From positions 62,001 through 126,000 of the forward strand of contig CALSFV010000122.1 in assembly GCA_943737045.1 (NCBI GenBank): a DNA stretch of 64,000 nt, given 5' to 3'. A program made the translations under genes and the position numbers. Position 1 is the first letter of the stretch, and every line of letters starts with the position of its first letter. The DNA is from Parapristionchus giblindavisi (Eukaryota; Nematoda; Chromadorea; Rhabditida; Diplogasteridae). Below are positions 14,001-26,000 of the stretch, piece after piece. The notes beneath the pieces are model-generated. The model was given only the letters and a program-made list of their open reading frames with translations. It searched no databases and was not told the origin of the DNA.

Positions 14001-17000
14001 AAATGAATCAAAAACATTCAAAAAACAATAGGAGCTCAAAATACCCATATATGACAGTTATTTGAAACACAAAATCACCGAATTCCGAAAAATTTGAAAA
14101 AAACCCATATTTTGCTTTTCCACGTGGAAAAAACGTCTCAGTAATGTTAATTAATCTTTATAATATTTCTTATAATGTTTTTGAACATTTATGTTTTTGG
14201 AAGTGAAGGCCTATCTGCTCTTAGAGCCGAGATATCCGCCATCGAGATTACACGCGCGCGCCCCAACTCCGCACGATGTGTTGCCATAAAATGAACGTTT
14301 TCCAGCTCAGGATGACTCAAAACAACTTGTTACATCATTCTTATCACGAAAAAAAACCTTGGAACAAGTTTTCTGTGTCTGTAAAAATCAGCAAAAGATT
14401 TGGATCGAACCGGGGTTCGAACCCGCTCGGTGTTTTTAGAGCGGTACCTCTTTACTTCTTTACCTTTACCACCGAGCGGGTTCGAACCCTGGTTCGATCC
14501 AAATCTTTTGCTGATTTTTACAGACACAGAAAACTTGTTCCAAGGTTTTTTTTCGTGATAAGAATGATGAAACAAGTTGTTTTGAGTCATTCTGAGCTGG
14601 AAAACGATCATTTTATGGCAACACATCGTGCGGAGTTGGGGCGCGCGCGTGTAATCTCGATGGCGGATATCTCGGCTCTAAGAGCAGATAGGCCTTCACT
14701 TCCAAAAACATAAATGTTCAAAAACATTATAAGAAATATTATAAAGATTAATTAACATTACTGAGACGTTTTTTCCACGTGGAAAAGCAAAATATGGGTT
14801 TTTTTTCAAATTTTTCGGAATTCGGTGATTTTGTGTTTCAAATAACTGTCATATATGGGTATTTTGAGCTCCTATTGTTTTTTGAATGTTTTTGAGTCAT
14901 TTAAGCACCTTTGCTGTCTCTTGATAAAGGAATAAGCCGTTCTTTCCAATGTCAGGTCCGAGGTCGCGTCACTAAAATCAACGCTTTTTTTTTTTGCATT
15001 TCTCAAATCCTCTGAAACTTGGGTCATTTTTAGACACATATGGATGCAACAAAACGCGCATAGAAGCAAAGTTCACTTTTTCCGATTAGGAAAGTTACGT
15101 CACTTTTTCATAAAACCGACCGCCCCGCACCGGCGCATGGTCGACAAATGAGGTCATCAACTGGGAAATGTTGCACAAATTCTCCTCTTTCGATCCTTTT
15201 TTTGAAAAAGTGTCTATCATTATTTTGAACGGAGTTATGATCATTTTTCTGACGCACACTCGAGCCAAAAATACCGTACCTGCCAACTTTGACCTACCGT
15301 AACTCGAAAATGAGAGCAGATATGCAAATTCGGCCAACGCAGTTCGGTAGAGCATCGTTCAAAGTACTTAATCTGAATTTTTCAGGGGGTCGAAATTTCT
15401 ATGTCCGGGGGGTGGTCGAACCTCTGGCGATTCCTCTCATATATGATAAATAAATATCATTAAACTATCGAATAATTCTTATAAAACATAGTTAAACTCT
15501 ACTAATATGCCCTATCGTCATTAGAGAAAAAAAACCGCAAAGAGTTGATAAATTTAAATTTAGATTCTACTCACAGTAACAGGAATAACATTATTGAGTG
15601 ATACTCCAATATATTCCATTTCGCGACGAAGACGTTCAGCTGCTGCTTTCTTTCTTAAATTAATCATCTTTAATAAAGTAGATGTGTAATATTATCATCA
15701 GCACTAGATAGAATTTTCAATTCCTAAATTAGTCACATAATGACGACAAAACCGTCCAGTTGCCAGTATTAGTCAACATATAATATCATTGAAACAGAAA
15801 ATCAACAGGTTCGATCTATCAATAACACTTGTAAGTTTTTTCGTTGAATTAATATTTATCTATTTATATCAAATCATTTTCAATCTTTTCTGCCTCTAAT
15901 TATCCAAATGATAAAGCTTATTTTTTTAAATTATATTATTATTCTTTAATTTTTATCACTTTTCCCTGACGAATTCAATTATCCCAATACATAGTATACC
16001 TCTGATACTCTTCCCCTTCTTCATCTTCCTTCTCCTTATTCTCTCCTACCGTACTACTCCTCTCATCTACCGTAATCCCCTTCTCCTTCGTCGTCGATTT
16101 CTCACTCATTCACCACAGTATATCCTACAGTACTCTTCGTGTCAAGATACCAAAAAGGCAACGATTCAATCGATGAAAAGAAGCGATAAAAGACTATCTT
16201 CGATCAATGGACATCAGAAAAATAATAAAGAAATAGATAGAGAGGGGGAGTGAAAGATAGACAAAGACATGAGAAGAGGACGCATAAGTGGAATATTGAT
16301 GGCTAATGTGACATTTAGAATAGTCAAAGTGAAAGATGAAAAGGAGAGGTGGACAAAGATCATGAAGGGGTTGAGAAAGTAGAAAGAGGAGAAGGAAGGA
16401 AGAAGATGAATCAACATTGATGCTACAAAGATGAATGAGAAGAGAAGAATGTTCAAGAAGACTAAAGAGTCTAACAAGGAATAGAGTTGAAATCGTCAAT
16501 ACGAATAAGACGTATAATCCAATGATTACAAATCTGCTCAATAGTTTCACCCTTGCCAGTACCAAATATCTTCAGTTTTTCTTAGCGATTTTTGAACAAA
16601 TCAACAAAAAGAGAAGAGATAGAGAAGAGAAAAAGAGAAGAGAAGAGATTGTACATCTTTGCATGGAGAGTCGATTGATATGTCTCAATCCAATATTCCT
16701 TCCAAGGAGAGAGAAGTTACAGAGACATAGACAGAGGCAGGCAAAGAAGAGAAAGAGTTGAAAAAGAGAAGAGATTGAAAAGAAGAAGGGGTTGTTGTTG
16801 TTCTCTACTTGCAATGAATCGTTCACGAAGAGAAGAAGAAGGATGATGGAGAGAGAAAAGAGATAAGGGAGAAGTGAGAGAGGAAAGAGAGGATAGACAG
16901 AGAACATAGAAATAGACGATATCAGAGTGCAGATGACAGTGAGAGAGAGAGAGAGAGGGATAGAGAGAGGGAGAGAAAAAGAGATAGAGAGAAAGGGAGA

Positions 17001-20000
17001 GGAGTGATAGGTGCTATTCAAAATGTGACTGGATGTAGAAGGGATAGGAAATGAAGATGGGAATAAGAATAACTATGATGACTAAACAGTCAGAGATTAA
17101 TGATCAAGCTTATATCATTAGAATGGATAGGCTACAATCTACCCCAACAACAGTCAATGGTCCATATTCTCTCAATAGTTCCTCTACACCATCAACTCCA
17201 TTATAAGAGTTAATGAATGACAAGTGATAGAGTACTACTCCATCATGAGAATATACTAGATAGTGAGGAAGTCAATGATATCAATAGATAAAAGATAAGA
17301 ATGATAAAATGTACTCTATATAGCTTGCAAAGGGAAATAAGCGACATAACATTAACTACAAAATAGCCCCATAACGATATCACGAGATGGATGGAATAAT
17401 CCAACGATATCGTTATAATTGCTAAATAAATATATCTCATTGAAACCGTTTCAGTTCATAAAGTCATAAGAATAGTTGAGAACATGAGAAAGAAGGGAAT
17501 TGAGAGAAAAATATAATGATGATGAATAACAATCAATTGTGTCATACTCATCAATGATACAAATGAAACACAACCAATACTAGTCATTCATTGACCACGC
17601 CCACTCTCCATGTATCCTACACTCAATATATCATACTTATTGTAAACAACTATCTCAACCCAATACTAATCAATAATTCAATCCTACTACCGTATCATAT
17701 TCTTGACCCTGATATTACAGTAACCGTCTACAACTTACTTCTTATCCTCGATTGCCTTCTTCGCTAGTTGCACATTCAATGCATCCATGACACGACATAG
17801 TTTCTGAATCAATCACAACATGACTCCGCCCCCTTTGATCTTTGATCTCGTACCTGTATGAGCATTCCATGAGTGCACTTGGGACAGAACCAATCATCAT
17901 CGGGTACGTACCACAATTGGGGTTTGAGACACCATGTGTGCCATGCATCATCACATTCATCACATAGAAGAAGCTGAAAGGGATCGAGATTATCTCAAGA
18001 GATTACGGTAGGGATATAGTATGACGGTTAAGGATACGGTAAGAAATCAAGAGAGCAAGTATTGCAACTGTAGCAAGTCAATAAGGAAAAATCAATATTA
18101 TGAGATAATATGTGACAGCAGTTACTGCTGTACACAACTTTGACACAGCTAAATTGACACGAATATTTTTATTTCCCCTCTCCAACATCCCCAACCGAAA
18201 TCGCTTAAGCGACGGAACTCCATCACTCCCTTATTGCTTCATTCATTCATTCTTCTTGCTTTTAACTGATGAATAAATAAATAAATAAATAAAAATTTAA
18301 ACTAAAATGGTTAAATTTTTTGGAGTTGATTTTTATTGAAACAGCAATTTCTCTGCTTGAATTGCCATCATACATTTTCGAGCACCCACATTGTGAGTGA
18401 GCACTTTTGGTGGATGCGGTCAGTTTTGAGACACGAACCCCATCTAGGAATATGCGGGAGATCGAGATTAGTAAGAATCACCCCATGTCGGGTCAGTTTT
18501 GAGTACTTGAGATGTAGATCGGGTCAGTTTTGTTCTAATTTCGGGTCAGTTTATAATTCGCAAAAACAACAGATTGTGGGTGGGGCGAAAATGTATGATT
18601 ACCATGCAGACATAAAATGTTGTCGAGGGAATCGAAATCGTGTACAAAAAGTGGTGCAGCGTCATCAACTTTGCTTATATAAAAATATTGGCACTTCTTT
18701 GATTTCTGGCCCAGGTGATATTACAGATTAATTCTAGTCATTTCTCATTCTTCATCACTCATTATTCATTTTTCGTAGTAACCGATCCTTTTCTCAGTTG
18801 TGGTAAAACCAACCACATAATGATTGATAGAATGATGAAATGAGAGTTTTGTCTCCTCCTTTCCCATACTCTATCATCCTAATCCTATTTCATTTCCATT
18901 TCACCACGTTCCCCTATAAAAGCATTCGATTCCTTCTTTTCGGTTCAGTCCAGAGCTCTCCCATCTTGAGCAGAGCTCGGGAAGCATTTCGCCCCCGTGG
19001 ACATCGTCCTCCCAGTGAGGAGGACGATCCCTCCATTCGATCGAAAAGGGGGGGGGGGTGAAAGAGGGGGCTGGGCCAGAAATCAAAGAAGTTCCAAAAT
19101 ATTTATGGCATGTCATTTTTAGCTGTGCCAATTATAACTCGACCCAGTCTGATATACAGTAGGACAGGAATAATTCATTTAATAAATAAATAAATCAATA
19201 ACTTACAACTTCCCAATGATCACTCTTCTTACACTTCTTACATTTGGATTCTTCATTCGCCTTCTTCCTCTCCTTCTGCACTACCTCTTCACCATCCTGA
19301 TAATGAAATCATTATTATTCATTGATTCTATATAAATAATGATTGATTAATCAGTACCTCCAATGATATACAGAATTAAATTAAGAGTATTAAAAAACAA
19401 GAATAACCAAGCATGCACTTTAAATGTAATTTTTTTTAAATAAAAAAGTTAGCTAATAATGTGCCCTATGGCGTTTCGGCCGCTACGTCTATTAATAAAA
19501 TCAAAATAAATCTCGAAACAATTTTTAAATATTATTACTGATAGTGAGTAAGGATGTACCTCGTCATCATCTTCTTCCATATCATCAAAGTCAATCTTCT
19601 TCTTCTTCTTCTTTCTTCTTATCTTCTTGGGTGGTCCATCTTCAGGGTTACGACGAGGACGTTTACCACTTAACAATAGATACATACATTATGCTAAGAC
19701 CAACAATTTTTGGCTCCGCCAACTGGTCAGATTTCACCAAAAATTTTAAAACTGGTCAGATTTGTCAAAAATCGCTTATTTTCACGTAAATAACGTGATA
19801 ACGTTTTTACGACAATATAGGAGTGACATAAACATAGAAAAGTGGTCAAAACCCGAACGAATAAGCAAACAAATTGTGGTAAACCACTTATCAATATTTG
19901 CCCTATTGGCAGCAGAGATGTGCATTTTTAGTTTTTCGCTTTTTCGATACTTTCTCGAAATAAATTTTTACAGATACTTCCCCGAAACAAATTTGCAATT

Positions 20001-23000
20001 CTTCCGTTTCAATATATCAATAGTAAACTTGGCGCTTGTTCCGCAAATGTGCACACTTGCCACGCCCCCTTTAAGCCCCGCCCCCTTTTCCAGGCTGAGA
20101 GCCTGGAAGGGGGGGAGGCCCCAGCCGGCTCCTGCTCGGCGACTTCTCCAAGAAGATGGAGAAGTCCGGGGCAGGGAAGGGACTTCATCGCGAAGGCCCT
20201 TCCCCAAACCAAAATGCTCTCGAATGAGAGAGGCGCAACTGATGAATCAGAGGCGAAGAATGAGCCAGCCGAGGCTATTTATAGGGGGCGATACAAACTA
20301 CAAGCCTCGCATGCGCGCTCTCTCGCTAGAACACGCTCTCTCGCTTAATCTCACTGTCCAGCTCTCTCTCCTCTCTCATCTCCCCTGCGTGTCTTACCTG
20401 GTTTGTCTGTATGTCTGTGCTCTAACCAGAACGTGCTATCAAATTTATTAATGAAGAAATATTAATGAGTGAATCGAATAATTGGAACGAAAAAAGCATG
20501 TATTATTCTGAAGATATCTTGGTACGGTAGCTTCATGTGCTCAAAGATCGTTCCCCTTACAATTGAAACTCTTTTGTAGCAAGTTCTGTCGGGGCAGATG
20601 AACCACCATGAGAATTGATTTCTTTCTGTTTTCTGAGAGTCATCGTACGGCCGCATATGCAAGTCTTGGTTGATGGCCGCAAACCCATACTTTTCATTTG
20701 TTCAATGTGTGTTTCCTTAGGAAGGGACAGAAACATCTCTAGCTGTCGCTGAATTCACACCCTTGAATAGATTGAGAGCTTCGCTGTGGGGCGGTAAACC
20801 ATCCTCCCAATTTGGACAACTAAAAGCCGGCAAAGGATTAGGAAGTGGGGGCGTTGGTACGGTAGGCTTCACGGGAGAATCGGTCGATCCAAAAACTAAC
20901 ATCACTGAAGAGAATCGGAAAGCTGGGGGATTTCGGAGAAGACTCGGGAGACGGGGATATTGACATGATTAGACTGATTGAATGAGATAAACCTTGTATG
21001 ACCCCTCTTATTGCCATTGTCTTGTTAGGTCATCATTAGTTAATCAAGAGTGAGAGAGAGAGCGTTGAGATATGAGAGACTGCGCAAGATGCCGAGAGAG
21101 AGGTGAGAGAGCGTTCAGATATGAGAGAGTACGCAGTGCACGGTTGGAGGGGGGCGGGGCTTAAAGGGGGTGTGGCAAGTGTGCACATTTGCGGAACAAG
21201 CGCCGTTAAACTTTAGCGCATTGATATTTTCGAAAGAGCAAATATTGTTTAATTTTTTTTGTTTTTTTTTTTCGAAATATCCTTGATTGGCAAAATTCAG
21301 GGGAGTCGCATTTTGGTTTCTTTTGATCTCTGAATGAATGGTACGAAGGAGTGGTGTCCAAAATGAGACGAAAGAAAACTATACATTTAAATTAATATTA
21401 TTAATAGATGTACAAGAATTAGTATGCATGCACTTTAAATACGGTATAAATAAGTAATACCGCTGCGGTATAAATAAGTCTATGAGTGTCCTACCATTCG
21501 TTACATTTGCCTTGCGTGCCTACGCCGTAACCTCCTCTGTCCTTACGGCGGAGGTTACGGCGTAGGCACTAGGGTGGCGAGAACCAGTCACTACTTACTA
21601 GCCCTAGTAACAGTCTCTCTCTACACAACCGAGAGAGGCACATTTACGACCTCTCGCGCGACGGTTAGTAGTGATGAGATCATCGCAACATTAGTGACTT
21701 ATTTTCAGCTACTCTTTTTCTACTCCTTTTGGGATTTCTCGGCTATAAGTATTCGAAATTTGTAAATCTGAATATGTTTGAAATCTACAAGCTAAGAGCT
21801 ATTTACCAAGTCTGCAATTGACTGTCAAAGAACACTTTTTTTCAATTTTTCGTGTATGCATTCTTTCAAATCGGATCGGAATCGGACGATAATATAATTT
21901 ATTTCCTTTATTAATATTTTTATATTTTCTTTTTTTGTATTTTTCATTGTTATTCGAATTACTTTAATAAAATATTTACTGCAATGCATGACTTGAAAAA
22001 TTGAAGAAATTTAAAATTGTCCTTTTGCAGTCAATTTTAGGCTTGTAGAATAGCCCTTGATTTGTAGATTCCAAAATTATATAGATTTGCATATTTTGAT
22101 TACTTAGAGCCGAGAAAAAAAACAAAGAGTAGAAAAAGAGTAATATTTCTACTCAACCGTGACCCAACGCACGGCTGCCACAGGGGACAGAAGAGTATCA
22201 GAGAGAGTGGAAAAGATTGCGCACTAGTTGGAGAGAGATAATATTTAGTGACTAGTGACTGGTTCTCGCCACCGTAGTAGGCACGTAAAGCAAATGTGCA
22301 TTATAAGGGCAAATAAACTAATGCTCAGAGTATTTTTCGGCAGCTTATTGTTAGCATGTTATTTAATGGAGTGGTTTACGAAAGCTCGTTTTCCCCTACA
22401 GTAGTTTTTTTTCCAGGATGATCAAGTGCACGAAAGGGACGAGACAAGTGGAGAAAGAAATAGAGAATTGATTTTTTTAAAATTAATGTGATAAAGATTA
22501 AAATTGAAATAGTTTTATTGTGAACTGATGTGATATAGATTTATCATGAGCTGTAATAAAGGTTTGTGTTCGTGCATATGAAGGACTATTGAATTGAAAG
22601 AATATAAAGAATTGCGAAATACACGGTATGACACAATAAGAGAAATCGATCGGCGACAGAATTAGCAGACAAAAAGTGTCTGACATGTCTGCCCTCTCGC
22701 TTTTTCTTTCTATTCGCTGTGAGACCCAACAACAATTCCTGCAGAATTCAGGCATTAATCAGGATTTTTCAATACTTACTAATTACTGTAAGATTGTTCT
22801 TTTTCATGATTCAGGAATGGCGCGAATTTTTTCAAATCTGTATTTTTTTCTTATACGGAAATGCCTTCGTGATCACGAACTACGCTTTTGGTTTTCTGTA
22901 TACGGTATGCGCTAAAAGTTTAAACTTCCGCCCACTCTTTTCTCCGGTAGGTGTGTCACACCGTGCTATAAAAGGTAAAAAGGGAGAAGAAGGAAGAAAG

Positions 23001-26000
23001 CTAGAAGAGTTGCTAGAGTTGTACAATGATAATTACTGATAATAGCATTAAAACTGTGATTTACTTATCCTTCTTTACGTCAAATATGATCACTAAGAGG
23101 GCTATCAATTTTTGAACTGTAAATTGGACAGTAAAGTTGGTTATTGAGAAATGTGCACCAACGGTCGATCGATAATTCTTCTATTTGTCGTTGAAGAAGA
23201 TGATGAAGTTTATTTCCAAGTACAAAAAATATAATAGAATAAAAACTATTTGAACTCATACGGTCATTTAAAGCCACAAAACTGATCAGAGCTGACATTT
23301 GAAAAGATGTGTTATTGAAATATATATTTTTTCTACTTATTTGTGCTCATAAATAATTATCAAAGTAAAAGAATGTGAGTAAATATGCCTCCAACAAGCA
23401 ATTTCTTATATTCAATATTTTGAGAATGTTGGTAGGCACATCCCCGATTTCAGTTTGTTTCATTACTTCACGTATAATCATTAAGAGAATAATGGATTTT
23501 TAAAATGTAAATTCAACACTAAAATTTGATATTCATTGATAAATGTGCCTATCAACATTCTCAGAAGCACAAGTATTTGAATATCTGAAATTACTACTTA
23601 GAGGCACATTTACGCACAGTTCTTGTTTTTATCATTAATTATGAGCACGAATAAGTAGGAAAAAAATATTTCACGGATGTCACATCTTATCAAATACAAG
23701 ATCTGATCACTTGTTTACCTTTCTAAATCTGAAATGACTACTTGGAGGCAGTTTCGAGTGCAGTTCTTGTTTTTATAATTAATTATGACCACGAATAAGT
23801 AAGAAAAAAATATTTCACGGATGTCACATCTTATCAAATACAAGATCTGACCACTTGTTTACCTTTCTAAATGTGAAATGACCACTTGGAGGCAGTTTCG
23901 AGTGCAGTTCTTGTTTTTATAATTAATTATGACCACGAATAAGTAAGAAAAAAATATTTCACGGATGTCACATCTTATCAAATACAAGATCTGACCACTT
24001 GTTTACCTTTCTAAATGTGAAATGACCACTTGGAGGCAGTTTCGAGTGCAGTTCTTGTTTTTATAATTAATTATGACCACGAATAAGTAGGAAAAAAATA
24101 TTTCGTTGCTCTCACATCTTCCCAAATACCATAATCTGACCAGTTTTGATGTTTAAAATGAACGTATGAGCTCAAATCATTTTTATTTATTTTTCTAATG
24201 CACATAAAGTGAAAGTTCAGGCAATTCTACACATTTTGGAAAAAAAATTTTTTAAAAAACGATTCGAAATAAGTGAACTAACTGCCTACAAACAATTGTC
24301 CAACAATACTATGGTAATGTCGTACATTGGGCCACACAGCGTTTCGAGAGCGCTCATGGTGTAACAGAGAAAAAGGTAGAGCGAAAAAGAGAGAGAGCAC
24401 GCAAAAGTGAGAGACGCAGACGACGAGAGCCACACCACGGTGCAGTCATACCGTAATTTTTTTGGCATTTTGCCAAAATTTCAATGCGCGCTCTCACTGT
24501 TGTAAAGAAACGCTGTGGGCCATTGGGCGTTTTGGCACTAAACTCAATGAATAACTAACGTTAGTGTCCAATTTATATTTTAAACATTTCTAGTTCTCTT
24601 AATGATCGTCATGACGCAAGGAAACATACGTAAAACCGACTTTTAAATTAAACGATATTAAAAATTCAAATAACAGATCACACATCTGACCTAACTCTAC
24701 GTACCGTAATCTGACAACACTTCTACCTCTCTTCCCTCTTCTCCTTCTCTATTTATTTCTCTTTTACTTTTTTTATTTTTTATATTCGTTCAATTCAATA
24801 GTCCTTCATATGAAAGATCTCGTATCAATTTCAAACTTTATCACATTAATTCACAACAAATCTCATTCAAGTTCAATCTTTATTATATGTTTTCATAACA
24901 AATAAATTATTTCTTTCTCTCATAACTCGTCTCATGCGCGAAACTTGACCATTCTCGAAAAACTGGTCAGATTTTTCAAATTTTGAAACTGGTCAGATAG
25001 CGACATTATTGGGGTTTGAAAATGTATGAATAGATATACTATGTAACCCTTATCACCAAATATTATTTTAATATTATAAACCAAGAATATGACTTAGATA
25101 AATATTATAGCTGAAATATGAAATGAACAAGTTCATTCAATGACTAACAAACATACGCATTTCTCTTCTTCTTTTCACTATTGGGAACGAAATCATCTCC
25201 ACTCTCATCACCCTCATCATCCTCTTCTTCATCTTCATCTTCCTCTTCCTACAAGAACAATCATAATCTACAGATCAAAGATCAAAGATCAAACTAACCT
25301 CATCATCTTCATCCTCTACATCTTCGTCTTCTCCTGATTCTGATGCTGTTTCCTCCTGTAATATGAATGATGAATAGAGTTTATCAACCAACTAAACTTT
25401 AGAAAAAAATATTTAAAAAAATAAACTTAAATAAACTCATTGGTTAACAAAATAGGTAAAGGAAGCCTTTGCAAAAACAAACTACATAAATATTGTATTG
25501 GACAATAGTATAACATTACTTATTGTATAGATTACGGTAGTCAACATTATATAATCAATATAATCAATACCTTTTCCTCTGGTTTCTTCTTAACCTCTTT
25601 GTCCTTCTTCGTCTCTTTCTTCTCTTTTCCATTCTTCTTCTTCATAGGTGAAACATAAGAACGAATGGTAGAGATTGCATTCGATCGAGCACTTCGACGA
25701 GGAAGAATACGACGATCCATCTACACAACATATTACTTATTTGAATATTTATTTATTTGAAAATAAGTATTGAATGATTATAGAACAAATCAAAATCTAG
25801 AATAAGATAAGTACCAGCTATGGGAACTAAAACTAAACACTTTAATATAAATATATTGAAAAATCGATCCAAGATAATTAATTAATTTGTAAAAAACAAT
25901 ATTTAAAAAAATACGAACAAATTGTTTGAGATCATCAGGAACATCGAGTGAATCTTCATCTTCTCCTTCTTTCTTTATATCTTTTTTCTCTTCTGATTTC

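Noticed and set aside
14276..14713. A 145-codon open frame beginning [10 protein letters not shown]
   Set aside because: It runs across the axis of palindrome P3, so the second half is the reverse complement of the first. An artefact of the inverted repeat.
16572..17021. A 149-codon minus-strand frame rich in Ser and Leu
   Set aside because: Pure low-complexity translation of a CT/GA tract inside RSF1 intron 18.
18336..18731. A 131-codon plus-strand frame with several Cys and His
   Set aside because: It lies over the dispersed repeat and inverted repeat. The Cys/His spacing does not fit a zinc finger and the related copy at 41660 does not keep the frame.
19762..20451. A 229-codon plus-strand open frame, the longest in the window
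   Set aside because: It begins in an AT-rich repeat and runs through the terminal repeat of the element at 20031. Composition is not protein-like and no domain is recognisable.
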